A stretch of 64,000 nucleotides of DNA, taken from the NCBI GenBank assembly GCA_963718775.1, contig OY970377.1, forward strand, positions 1,302,001 through 1,366,000, given 5' to 3'. The stretch's first letter is position 1. Each line of letters begins with the position of its first letter. The position numbers were made by a program, and so were the translations under genes. Below the pieces are notes generated by a model. That model searched no databases and had not been told where the DNA came from. It was given only the letters and a program-made list of their open reading frames with translations. This document shows, piece after piece, positions 8,706 to 18,400 of the stretch. Origin of the DNA: VRUE01 sp963718775. GTDB taxonomy: Bacteria > Actinomycetota > Thermoleophilia > Solirubrobacterales > 70-9.

Positions 8706-9139
8706 GACGGGCCGTTCTCGGCGAACCAGGCACCGAGCGCCTCGACCCCTTCGCGCTGAGTCTCGCCGCCGCCGAGGCCGCCGAGCGGCCCAGTGCCCCG
8801 CATCAACATCAGCTTCAGCTTCTCCCCGTCCATGGTCTTCAGCTTCAGGGTGACCGCGGCTCCATCCATGATCGCCGCGTTGACGTTCATCCAGCCACCG
8901 CCGGCGCCCTCGACAGACGCGTTGGCGATCCGCTTCGGCGACAACGAGATCGGCTCTCCCGCTACCTCGAACTTACGGTTCATCCCCTGGACGATCAGAC
9001 GCCGATCGGTGACTCCGAGCGCGACCTGGCGGCCCTTGAGCAGCCCGACCTGACTGGCGACGCAAGCCCCGCGCAGCTCCTCCCCGGGTTCGAGCAAGCC
9101 CTCCACAACAGGGCGCAACTTCGAATCCAAATCCGCCAT
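8702..9139 (-). CDS. PH-domain-like small protein
   Basis: A 145-aa cytosolic protein with the pattern LLEPGEELRGACVAS...VALGVTDRRLIVQ. This resembles bacterial pleckstrin-homology-like domains, in which a GE turn and a TDRRL strand recur. Beta-strands continue with EPISLSPKRIANASVEGAG, and a C-terminal helix EALGAWFAENG closes the fold. Function unknown. I choose ATG 9139 (AGAGG 9 nt upstream) over the upstream in-frame start. The stop overlaps hipA's stop by 4 nt, so the two genes converge. Confidence 0.65.
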   Translation of the reverse strand: MADLDSKLRPVVEGLLEPGEELRGACVASQVGLLKGRQVALGVTDRRLIVQGMNRKFEVAGEPISLSPKRIANASVEGAGGGWMNVNAAIMDGAAVTLKLKTMDGEKLKLMLMRGTGPLGGLGGGETQREGVEALGAWFAENGPS

Positions 9140-9187
9140 CTGCCCATCCTCTCGGGTCGCAAGCCCCACCCGCAACTCGGCGCTGGG

Positions 9188-9325
9188 TTAGCCGCGGTCG
9201 CGATCGACCTGGCTGGCAATTCCCTCGAGCATCTGCCGGACGTGCTCTCGGCCCGGCGGGTCGATCGGTAGGTCGTCGACACGGAGGAGGAGCTGCGTAA
9301 AATCTGTTCCTGCAACATCTTTACA
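9188..9325 (-). other. Possible short coding remnant
   Basis: A short open stretch ends at a TAA (9188-9190). Its translation has coding-like composition (LLLRVDDLPIDPPGREHVRQ, then MLEGIASQVDRDRG), but I see no in-frame ATG, GTG or TTG start before the upstream stop. It may be the 3' part of a broken gene next to the tRNA, or chance. Nothing else is visible between 9140 and 9379. Confidence 0.25.
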
Positions 9326-9379
9326 GGACTACTTTCTAGACCTAGTCGCGATTCCGCGCCACAATTTGGCATCGCGAAG

Positions 9380-9453
<74 letters not shown>

Positions 9454-9489
9454 AAGGGATGGGCGACTTGCGCCCGGGCGGGCATTATC

Positions 9490-10581
9490 TCAGGGTCGCT
9501 GGATTTGGAGGCGGAAGGGTCCGCCGTGGGCGCGGGTCGAGGTGATCTGGAGGCGCAGGCGGGACTGGCCGCAGATGGCGTAGTCGAGCTGATTCTGGGG
9601 GCCGAGGCCGTGGCGGGCGGGGCGAAGGAGCCTGCCGGCACGGCTACGAAGGGCCAACTCGTAGCCGTGCCTGCGCAGGCTGCTTGGGCGCAGGCTGACC
9701 ATTCCGTCGAGCGGCGTACGCAGGGACTCGACGGCTGCGCCCTCCCCCCTGGCCGGCACTCGCCCGGCCAGCACGAAGCTGGTCCGCCCCTGCCAGGGCG
9801 TAAGCGTGTCTTCCTCGATCGCCCGCAGGGCGGCCTCGTCGGGCTTCAGCGCCGAGAGGTAGCGCCAGCGGACCGAGAGGTCGGGGAAGCGGTAGTGGGC
9901 GAAGGCCTCGGCAAAGGCCTCGCCCGGGTTTTCGAAGTAGTTCTCGCCCTCGTCGCCGGGGTGCAGGCGGCCGTGGCGGCGGCCCTGACAGACGTCCTCG
10001 AGGCTGGCCCAGTGCAGGGGGCCCCAGTCGACGGCGGAGCCGAAAGGCGCCGGCATCAGCCGATTGGCCGCGACGTGGTGCCCGTACTCGTGGGCGAGCA
10101 CGAACTCCAGGGTCGCCCCGTCGCCGTCGGGTTCCTTGTAGCCGCCGATGACGATCTTGTTGTCGCCGACGAAGTAGCAGGCCTCGGCGCCGAAGCCGCA
10201 GTCGAAGCCGAGCTGGAATTCGGTGTCGAGCTGGACGCTGAGCAGGCTGACCTCGTCGCCGTGGATCAGCGTGCCGACGAAGTTGGCGATCCCCTGCGGG
10301 TCGACGGTGTCGCAGCTTGCCGCGCAGGCCTCGGTGACGCTGACCGCGATCGTGTCTTCGCTGCCGTCGTTGATCGAGTAGCGCTGCGACGACGCGGACG
10401 CCGAGATTCGTGCCGCCGCAGCACCGGGCTCGCCCAGCACGACGTCTCGCATCGGCACCTCCGGCCGAGGCACCTCGAGCGATCTCACCGGGCTGGGAGG
10501 TGCACCGGCAGCTCCTCCCGGAGCTGCCAGGAGGAAGAACATGGCTATGCCCGCAAGCGCCCCCGCCGGGCGCCGCCTCAC
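9490..10581 (-). CDS. Secreted zinc-metalloprotease-like protein
   Basis: A 363-aa secreted protein. GTG 10581 overlaps the stop of the upstream gene (GTGA), which supports both the start and co-translation. A signal peptide (AGALAGIAMFFLLAAPGGAA) is followed by a central EFVLAHEYGHHVAANRL. The HEYGH pentad matches the HExxH zinc site, and ENPGEAFAEAFAHY downstream could supply the third ligand. Cysteines in EACAASCDTVDPQG and FDCGFGAEACYF suggest disulfides in the exported protein. The C-terminal 80 residues form a separate beta-rich domain. The protease family is not certain. It is the second gene of a two-gene operon. Confidence 0.75.
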   Translation of the reverse strand: MRRRPAGALAGIAMFFLLAAPGGAAGAPPSPVRSLEVPRPEVPMRDVVLGEPGAAAARISASASSQRYSINDGSEDTIAVSVTEACAASCDTVDPQGIANFVGTLIHGDEVSLLSVQLDTEFQLGFDCGFGAEACYFVGDNKIVIGGYKEPDGDGATLEFVLAHEYGHHVAANRLMPAPFGSAVDWGPLHWASLEDVCQGRRHGRLHPGDEGENYFENPGEAFAEAFAHYRFPDLSVRWRYLSALKPDEAALRAIEEDTLTPWQGRTSFVLAGRVPARGEGAAVESLRTPLDGMVSLRPSSLRRHGYELALRSRAGRLLRPARHGLGPQNQLDYAICGQSRLRLQITSTRAHGGPFRLQIQRP

Positions 10582-11825
10582 GGAGCGGGACCTGGCCTGA
10601 TCTCGTAAGCCTTGGCGGGCAGGGAGGCAGAGAGGGGACGGCTGGCCGGGACGACGCGGCTCGCGGTGGCGCCGCGACGTGCTCGCGCCGGGGTGGCCGC
10701 CCAGCGCGGTGGCACAGGCTGGACGTCGAGCAGCGCCGACCAGGTCGTCGTGCCGATCGCGCCGTCGGCCGGCAGGCCGCGGGAGACTTGGAAGGAGCGC
10801 ACCGCCGAGTAGGTCTGTTTGCCGAAGAGGCCGGTGACCGGCAGCTGCGTCTGACCGGCGCCGACGAGGTGCTCCTGGGCCCAGACGACGAGATCGCCGC
10901 GGCTGCCGCGCTTCAACAGCGGGTGGCTGACGATCGGGCGGTAGCCCTCCAGCGGGCCGTCCGTGGTCGCGCCCAGCGCGCCCCACGTGGCCGTACGGGT
11001 CTCCTGCCAGCTCCACCAGCTCGGCGCCAGGCCGCCGTAGCTGGCGGCGAAGCGGCGGAAGCGCAGCACCTCGGCGTTGCTGGGGTTGGCGTAGGTCTGC
11101 CCGATCGGGTAGATCGGGTGGCCCCAGAGCCGGTTGAAGAGGTAGGTGTGCTCGTAGACGGAGCGCACCGAGGTTTCGATCGCCTTCCAGTACATCTGCG
11201 GCTGGTTGAAGGTGGCGCCTTCCGGCCCGAAGAAGACCGAGTAGGGGAAGGACGGGTGGTAGTCGACATAAGGGAAGCCAGCCAGCGAGAGCGGGAAGCC
11301 GGCGCCGATTCGGGCGCGCAGGGCGCGCACGTAGCGGTCGGCCGAGGCGTAGCGGCCCTCGTAGTGCGCCTCGGCGTCGATGACCAGGCAGTCGGCGCCG
11401 CGACGCGCCGCCGCCGCGCCGATCTTGGCCTCGGCCACGGGGCTGTCGCCGTAGACGAACTGCCAGGCGCAGACGTCGAGCCCGCCGCGGTGCAGAGCAT
11501 CGACCAGGCCACGGCTGAACTGGCTCCAGTAACTGCCGGCGTCGCCCGACTTGATGTAGAGGGTGCCGATCCCGGCCTTGTTGGCGCGGGCGACGATCCG
11601 CCCGACGCTGCCGCCCTCGGAGCGGTCGACGTACCAGATCCACATGCCCTGGCGGTCGAAGGGAGTCGCCCCACCGGGCGCTTCAAGCGAAGGGTCGCCG
11701 GCTCCGCCGGTTTCCTCCGGGGCAGCGCAGGCAGGGGCTGGCATGTACGCGATGAGCGCCATTGCGGAAAGAATTGAGAAGAGCACGAGGCGGAGCCCTG
11801 GCGCCAGAGTGCTTCTGGTCTTCAC
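10578..11825 (-). CDS. Secreted glycosidase-like TIM-barrel protein with peptidoglycan-binding domain
   Basis: A 415-aa exported protein. From GTG 11825 the N-terminus is a textbook signal peptide (basic MKTRS, then LRLVLFSILSAMALIAY, ACA). An in-frame ATG at 11852 would add acidic residues. Residues about 55-320 resemble a TIM-barrel glycoside-hydrolase-like domain (GMWIWYVDRSEGGS, DCLVIDAEAHYEGRY, FNQPQMYWKA). Residues about 325-385 are a PG_binding_1 repeat (LKRGSRGDLVVWAQEHL, GLFGKQTYSAVRSFQ, DGAIGTTTWSALL). It probably binds and acts on cell-wall polysaccharide. Catalytic acids cannot be named with confidence. Confidence 0.75.
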   Translation of the reverse strand: MKTRSTLAPGLRLVLFSILSAMALIAYMPAPACAAPEETGGAGDPSLEAPGGATPFDRQGMWIWYVDRSEGGSVGRIVARANKAGIGTLYIKSGDAGSYWSQFSRGLVDALHRGGLDVCAWQFVYGDSPVAEAKIGAAAARRGADCLVIDAEAHYEGRYASADRYVRALRARIGAGFPLSLAGFPYVDYHPSFPYSVFFGPEGATFNQPQMYWKAIETSVRSVYEHTYLFNRLWGHPIYPIGQTYANPSNAEVLRFRRFAASYGGLAPSWWSWQETRTATWGALGATTDGPLEGYRPIVSHPLLKRGSRGDLVVWAQEHLVGAGQTQLPVTGLFGKQTYSAVRSFQVSRGLPADGAIGTTTWSALLDVQPVPPRWAATPARARRGATASRVVPASRPLSASLPAKAYEIRPGPAP

Positions 11826-11952
11826 GTCAACTTCGAACACGGTAGCGGGCATCAGGCTGTGGTGGGGAAAATCGCCATACCACTGCCGTACCGGAGATAG
11901 ACACGCGTGTCTGGATCGCTTGAGCCTCGTTCGACTGGCACGCGGCCCTAGT

Positions 11953-13170
11953 ATGGACACCTTCCTCGAGCCGCTCAGCCGGACCCACCCGATCTCCTCC
12001 TCTCGCAAGATCCTGTGCATCGCCGCCGTCGCCATGGCCGCGCTAGCCCCTGCTTCGCTGGCGCCGCTCTCGGCCTCGGCCGCTCCACCGCGGCCGCTTC
12101 GCGCCGAGCTCTCCCAGGCCGGCCGCAGCCTGATCTTCAGCCTGCGGACATCGAAGCCGATCGCCCTGGCCAAGCTCGACCGGCTGCCCCGGGCGCAGGG
12201 CTCTCACTACGTCTGCCTGGAGCTGCGGCGGATCGGGCGCAGTGGCACCAGGCGGCTCTGCCTCGGCGGCGCCGGCAAGGCACACCGGCTGGTCGGCCTG
12301 GAGCTGCTCGGCGGCGCCGGCAAGGCGACGGGCGAGGACACGCTCGCGGCCACGCTCGAGCGCCCCGACGCGGACAAGCTGGTCCTGACCCTGCTCCCAG
12401 GCGACGCCGGGCTGGCTCCGCACCGCTATCGATGGCGGGTCATCGCCGACCTCGGCGGCTGCGGCAAAAAGGCCGGGAAGAGCTGCGAGGCGAGCCTGCC
12501 GGGCAAGGGTGCCCGCGTCTTCCGGCTGCGACCGGTGCGCGCCGTCGGTTGCACGGGCGGAAGCACCGGCCTCGACACCAACGGGCCACGCGACCGCAAG
12601 GTCGTCGCCCTCACCTTCGACGACGGGCCGAGCGACTACACGCCCGGCTTCCTCGACGTGCTGCGCGACAAGCACGTCGACGGCACCTTCTTCGAGGTCG
12701 GTCAGGAGATCCCGGGCCGCGAGTCGACGCTGCGTCGCATCCTCAGCGAAGGCAGCGAGATCGGCAACCACACGACCCACCACACCGAACTGCCCGGTTA
12801 CGCCGACATCGCCCCGACCAGCGCCGCGATCCAGTCGGCGACTCACTTCGAGCCCTGCCTCTTCCGCCCGCCGGGCGGCGCCGTCAACCCGAGCGTGCTG
12901 AGCGCCGCCGGCGAGGACGGGCTGCGGACGATCACCTGGGACGTCGACCCTGGCGACTGGATGAACCCTGGCAGCGGCGCCGTCTACAGCCGCATCGTCG
13001 GCGCCACCCAGCCCGGCTCGATCATCCTCATGCACGACGGCGGTGGCGACCGCAGCGGCACCCTGGCGGCGCTGCCCGCGATCATCGACACGCTGCGCGC
13101 CCGCGGCTACCGCTTCGCCACCGTCAGCGAGCTGCTCGGAAAGCGGCTGATCTACAAGCCCTACGGCTGA
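11953..13170 (+). CDS. Secreted polysaccharide deacetylase (carbohydrate esterase 4)
   Basis: A 405-aa enzyme expected to remove N-acetyl groups from peptidoglycan or a related glycan. The signal peptide near residues 18-47 (CIAAVAMAALAPASLAPLSA) is followed by about 150 residues of unknown beta-rich domain. The NodB domain spans about 215-400. All five motifs are visible: TFDDGPSDYT (catalytic Asp and metal Asp), GNHTTHH (metal His), RPPGGAV, WDVDPGDW and ILMHDGGG. The ATG at 11953 is the first Met of the secretion signal; the longer frame upstream is antisense to the neighbouring gene. It is divergent from the glycosidase-like operon. Confidence 0.93.
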   Translation: MDTFLEPLSRTHPISSSRKILCIAAVAMAALAPASLAPLSASAAPPRPLRAELSQAGRSLIFSLRTSKPIALAKLDRLPRAQGSHYVCLELRRIGRSGTRRLCLGGAGKAHRLVGLELLGGAGKATGEDTLAATLERPDADKLVLTLLPGDAGLAPHRYRWRVIADLGGCGKKAGKSCEASLPGKGARVFRLRPVRAVGCTGGSTGLDTNGPRDRKVVALTFDDGPSDYTPGFLDVLRDKHVDGTFFEVGQEIPGRESTLRRILSEGSEIGNHTTHHTELPGYADIAPTSAAIQSATHFEPCLFRPPGGAVNPSVLSAAGEDGLRTITWDVDPGDWMNPGSGAVYSRIVGATQPGSIILMHDGGGDRSGTLAALPAIIDTLRARGYRFATVSELLGKRLIYKPYG

Positions 13171-13550
13171 CGCCTGAGGACCTGCCCGAACCCACACTTC
13201 ACCGGCAACCGAGCTCGGCTCAGTAGCCGGCCTCCGTACCGATATTCGCCCGCAACGCCGACTACGAGGATGAGCCACAACCTTTTGGAGTGCCGCGAAC
13301 CAATGGCGCGAAGATCACTGGCGACGGCACAACAATTGTGCGTTCGGCCCATTCGTCAGATGCGTCCGCCGGGACTCTCCTCGCAAGGAGAAGCTTGGAT
13401 CGACATCGCCAGCCATCAGCAACCGTAAGCCAACTCGAAACACAGCAGCTCCATCCTGACTCGCGTAGCAAGTCAGGACCGTTCTCGCCGGCATCAACCG
13501 CGAGTGCCTCTCCAGAAGCCACAAAGGCACGTGAATAGCTCTTCGGGAAC
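13171..13550. other. Intergenic region without a recognisable gene
   Basis: Open frames exist on both strands but have irregular composition and no family resemblance. GC falls here compared with the left flank, marking the start of the accessory block. Confidence 0.5.
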
Positions 13551-13838
13551 CTAGCCGGCTCTCCTGATCCCAATGCGGGCAACAACAATGGTGATGGGGC
13601 CTTCGCCTCGGACACACCTAACGACGAAGCTAATTCGGCTCTCATCAGCCAATGAAATCTCCACCTCGCACGCTGCCCATTGATCGTTCTCTAGCCCGCG
13701 GAATGACAGGAGGGCTGCCTTCTCCGGCCGTTGTTTGATCCATTGGTGCCAGCTCGGCCGGCGGCCTGGCTCACCCTTCGCCCCTGGTTTGACGAGCCTG
13801 AGCTGAGAGATCTTGCGAAAGGTCGAAGCGATGAGCAC
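13551..13838 (-). CDS. Possible small hypothetical protein
   Basis: A 95-aa frame with balanced composition and a plausible alternating C-terminus (RISFVVRCVRGEGPITIVVA). No family is recognised and no clear ribosome-binding site precedes ATG 13838. Its first codons overlap the start of the plus-strand gene at 13831, so at most one of the two starts is exact. Confidence 0.3.
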   Translation of the reverse strand: MLIASTFRKISQLRLVKPGAKGEPGRRPSWHQWIKQRPEKAALLSFRGLENDQWAACEVEISLADESRISFVVRCVRGEGPITIVVARIGIRRAG

Positions 13839-14328
13839 TCATCATTCGTGGGGTGCCGATACCGTCGCCCTTGGCCGGAAAGCGGAGGGTGAGGAGGCGC
13901 ATCCAGAGCCACGAGAACAGCGAATATCACGGCTAAAGCTTCCGACGCCCATTCCGCGCGTGCTCGCTATCGGCGCTTTGGCGCTCGCCGTTATCGTGGC
14001 TGTCGTCGCAGCCTTGAGCAGCGGGTCAAGCTCAGGCCGTGCCTCGATCCGCGAGGCAGCGGATCCAGCGCCACCAATCGCGGCGAAGCCACCGGCCCGA
14101 ATGCGTCGACGCGAGCCGGGTCCTATCTCAACGCCACATATCCACCGCAAGAGGGTAGGACGGCTCGAGGAAGAACGCGAGCCAAAGGCAAGCGCGACGG
14201 CTCACGAGCTGGACGCACCCGAACCGGCGCCGACAGAAACGGCGGCACCGATCATCGAACCGGTACCAGAAGCACCGCCGCAAATTCTTGCGCCACCCAC
14301 TTCGGCGACTACTGAGTTTGGGCTGTAG
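13831..14328 (+). CDS. Single-pass membrane protein with proline/alanine-rich exterior
   Basis: A 165-aa protein from ATG 13831 (AAAGG upstream). About 45 charged residues precede one strong transmembrane helix (VLAIGALALAVIVAVVAAL). A long disordered tail rich in Pro, Ala and Glu follows (APEPAPTETAAPIIEPVP-like composition). The topology resembles small cell-envelope anchor proteins, but no family is recognised. Codon use is less GC-biased than in the flanks, as in the rest of this block. Confidence 0.5.
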   Translation: MSTHHSWGADTVALGRKAEGEEAHPEPREQRISRLKLPTPIPRVLAIGALALAVIVAVVAALSSGSSSGRASIREAADPAPPIAAKPPARMRRREPGPISTPHIHRKRVGRLEEEREPKASATAHELDAPEPAPTETAAPIIEPVPEAPPQILAPPTSATTEFGL

Positions 14329-14527
14329 AACACATCACCCCCAGACGCTTAAGTGCGCACTGTTCCGCCAGTCCCTACAGCCTTCACTCGGCTCACGTAT
14401 AGATGGCCAACTGTGGATTCAATAGCTTCGCTTAGATATGAACTGCGAGCGACACTGCACAGCTCAGCTCTCGCCGTCGATCCTACCGGCGTGTCACCTG
14501 AGCCGATGATCAATCTGGCGATTCTAT

Positions 14528-15397
14528 CTATTCGACGACACTGAACGATCCAAGCAATATTCTCGGGTTCGCTAGCAAACCAGTGGTCGCCTCTATCCCA
14601 ACCACATACCGACCGGGTTCCACCAACTGAGGCACCCTAAACTGGAAGCATCGTCCCGTCAGGCCCGGGCTCACAAACGGTTGGTCATTGGATATGTACC
14701 CAATATCTACTGGCACTTCCCATTTGCCCTCAAGACCATCAGCCCATATACGATATCTATATGAATAGTACGCGGTGACCGTACCAACATTCTTTAGCCT
14801 CAAGTAGCCAACTTCTCCCGCACGAAAGGTATCGGAGCTAAGAGCCAATTTAAGACCTGATTGAGGTTTTACCACTCTGAAAAATTCGTAAATCCTACCT
14901 ACTAGGGAATGTCGCTTATCCCGGATAGCGACTGCCACACGATAAACGTCTGGCTTTACAGACCCACCGAATCCAAAGTCTCTTCGCGCAAATCCTTGGA
15001 TGCTTGCGACGAATTGATGCTTCCCCTTAACACCGACTAGTACTTTACCGCTTCTATTGATTTGGTCCAATCTGCTATCCACCCACCATCCCAGCGAAAG
15101 CGGCGTCCCGCCGACCGTCGTTGCCAAAGAGCCGGTGAGTCCGAATCGGGTATGGCCCATTATCACCAACTGGCTACGTGGCGGCAGAATACGAAGCACC
15201 TTCGGGCCAAAGTCCAACTTACCCGACTCGCGCAAATCACCTCTATTCGGAAGCCTTTCCAAGGGTCGCAAAAAGTTTCTCGCCACCTTGGGGCTTTCGC
15301 AAAATGGTACATCGTGCAAAACAGCAGATGCCTGTGGCGCTCCTGCAAACAAACAACCCGCCACGAAAACCGCGGCCCGTGCGAACGTCCTGAGCAC
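14528..15397 (-). CDS. Secreted beta-rich protein of unknown function
   Basis: A 289-aa exported protein with a clean signal peptide (FARAAVFVAGCLFAGAPQASA). The mature part looks like one or two Ig-like beta sandwiches, judged from strands such as AGEVGYLRLKNVGTVTAYYS (a pattern common in bacterial Ig-like/DUF11-type domains) and PGRYVVGIEATTG. GC of the gene is near 48 %, far below the flanks. It lies directly downstream of the giant RHS-like gene on the same strand, so it may be its partner or an independent surface protein. No enzymatic motif is seen. Confidence 0.65.
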   Translation of the reverse strand: MLRTFARAAVFVAGCLFAGAPQASAVLHDVPFCESPKVARNFLRPLERLPNRGDLRESGKLDFGPKVLRILPPRSQLVIMGHTRFGLTGSLATTVGGTPLSLGWWVDSRLDQINRSGKVLVGVKGKHQFVASIQGFARRDFGFGGSVKPDVYRVAVAIRDKRHSLVGRIYEFFRVVKPQSGLKLALSSDTFRAGEVGYLRLKNVGTVTAYYSYRYRIWADGLEGKWEVPVDIGYISNDQPFVSPGLTGRCFQFRVPQLVEPGRYVVGIEATTGLLANPRILLGSFSVVE

Positions 15398-15476
15398 TCG
15401 TCACTCCTCCTTCCGCTTCTACGACTTTTCAAGTCGCTTCGTTCGCCGGAATCCCGCTGGTAATTGCGACACTATA

Positions 15477-18400
15477 TCATCGAGAGATACTGAGATTGCC
15501 GGAACCGAACCCAAGTGTAGGAAACGCGCCGGGAGCCGGATTTCCTAGGAGCTCATACCCTGGAATTGTGGCATTGGGATATTCAAGTAGTGGTGTCACG
15601 TAAGATGGATACCTATTTGCATTCCACAGTCCAACGATGTTCCCGGTCCCTTCCTGCCATACGGGTGCTCCACTATCGCCGGGGAGCTCGGGAATTGAGA
15701 CTGGTATCTGAGCAGGTGTAATTGGATAGTTACCGTAGGTGAAGATCTCCGGTGGTCCAAGGACTTCTCCACACAGAACGCGGTCGGTCGTTACCCCCGA
15801 GGCACAGACCCGCATACCCGTCGTCGGAGTGACGGTTCCGGCGATTGGGAGCGTGCTCTCCGATTCCAAGTAGATTCCTCAAGGAGCCAAACTATCGGCT
15901 CCACCTTGGAGAAGGATCGCCATAGCGTCTACCCCTAGCGGTTTGGCGTTGACGCCCGTTCGCCTGACCTTTCCAAGTGTCTGGTATTCGTAGTACCCGG
16001 AGTTCGGATTTTTGGCCTCCCTAGTCCATTCTTCGTTCATTTCGCCACAATGCCCCGCCGTCAGGAGAAAGTGCTTGAACACTCGACTGCCTTGAGCTGT
16101 GACCTGATCTAGCCAGGCGCCGACATTAGCCGTGCAGGAATGGTCTACACCATAAATTCGATCGCCTGCCCTAACGCGACCAAACACACGGTCACGATCA
16201 GTGCGTCGGTTACCGACGGGTGGCTCTGTGTCAAAAAAGACGGCTATGGGTGCTCCTGGCCCCAGCAACGATTCGAGCGATGCCGTCATTTGCGCAACAG
16301 ACGACGTTGTACCTACTTTGAGTACATTCGCCTTTAGATCGACGGACGCCCGGGTAAACGACGGAAGTGAATTGGCGTGGCTTGCGATGGTGGCTTGACT
16401 CGAAGTCAAGGCGGAGTATGAATGGAGAGGGACCGTCGGAAAGCTTGTAACCCGCGCTGGCGGGGCGGATAGGCCCGCCCCTTCCTTTAGGGCCTCAACA
16501 GTCGCGGCCTGGTTCTGGGTAAAACCAATGTGAATGACGCCCCCCTCACGATGATCCAGATAGTAGCCAGCATACGTTGATGGAGCGTGTGCTTCAGCCC
16601 ATTGCGGGATGATCGTGGATGCTTGATCGACATAGCCTCGCCGAAATTCCAGCTCCTCGACATCTCGGGTTCGAAGAGGAACTCCCCAGCGATCCCTCGT
16701 GGCACGCGCCACGGAATCACCGTCCCACCAAGCGTTGATGAGATCAAAGATCCGGTCGTTACGCTCAAGTTCATTGGCCACCGGATCCACAATGTCAAGC
16801 CCCATTTCGTCGCGAAAATTCTGAATCTCTCCAAAGGTCGGTGCTACCGGAGAGCCGGGGGCCGGAGGGGGAGGAGGTACTGGGATATTTACCCAAAAGC
16901 GTTTGCTAGCTGATTTCCCCAGGCGATCAGTCAGAACTATTTCAAGTGTGAGAATTCCAGGAGGGAACTCATTTGTGTTCGTCACCCACTCGGTGATTTC
17001 GGTCACACACTCAATTCCTGGTTTTTCAAAATCTTGCTGACAGGTCTTTTCATGCACGAGTGTGTGGCCGTTGGCGATTATTTCTATAGTGGAAATTCCA
17101 TCAGCAGAGTAGCCTTCTACGATAAGGCCCTTGTCCCCGCTGGGAATAGAGGTGGCTGTTTCTCGTTCTGCGTAGAGCAAGCCCGCGAGATCATGGAATT
17201 CGGGTGCTTTGAGGCTGTTGGACCATTTGAAAACGTCGCCGTGTTCACCAATATCGTAGGTTATGGTAGCTGCATTTGGCGGCGTGACTTCCGTGCGGCG
17301 TGACGGCGAATCAGTGTATGTGAAGTATGTTGTGGTGGCATTAGTCCCGCCGGGTGCAACCGTGACCGATTCAACCCGACCATAAGTCGCGTTGTAGGTG
17401 ATCAAGCCGTAGGTGCCATTGGGCAGCGTGACTTTTTTCAGGCGCCCGGCGGTGTCGTATTCGTATTTGGTTTCGCCGTCGGGGCCTTTGTTGGCGGTAA
17501 GCAGTTCGCCCGAGTGCGCGTAGGTGTTGACGCCGGCCTCGTCCCCTTCGACGCTGCTGACGAAGCCTGAGCTGAGCCCGACGTCGACCGAGGGGTCGTT
17601 TTCTTCGGGGACTTTTGGCGGGTCGATGCTCGGAACCTGCCACTTCTGAATCCGGTTGTTGCTCACGTCGGTGACCCACAAGGCGCCGCTCGAGCCGGCC
17701 GCGATCCCCATCGGGGAGTTGAGGCTGAACTGGCCTTCTCCAGAGCCTTTGACGCCGAACTGAGTGACGTATTCGCCGGCTTCGTTGAAGAGCTCGACCC
17801 GGCCGTTTGTCAGGTCGCCGACCCAGACGTTGCCCTTGTTGTCAGCTTCGATCGCGCTGGGGTGGCCGAACTGGCCGTCGCCGGTGCCCGCCGATCCGAA
17901 CTGTTGGGAGAATTCGCCTTTCTCGTTGAACTGCTCGATCCGGTTGGCGCCCCAATCGGCGACCCAGATCTTGCCGTGAGGACCGACGTCGATCGCGCTC
18001 GCCTGGCTGAACTGGCCGGGACCGGAGCCCGCCGATCCGAATTTGGAGAGGAATTCTCCTGCTTCGTTGAAGACTTGGATACGAGCGTTATAGGTGTCAG
18101 CGACGTAGATGTTGCCTTTGAGATCAGTGGCGATGCCTTCGGGCCATAGGAACTGCGCGTTGCCGGTTCCGGAAGAGCCGATCGCTTTGAGGAATTCGCC
18201 GTTCTCGTTGAACTTTTGGATGCGGTTGTTGTTTGAGTCGGCCACCCAGAGGTTGTTGGAGCCATCGATCGCGATCGAGGTGGGCCGGTTGAACTGGCCG
18301 TTGGCCGAGCCGGTCGCGCCGAATTTGGAGACGTATTTGCCGGTCTGATCGAACTTCTGGATACGGTTGTTGGCCCGATCGACGACCCAGAGGTAACCCT

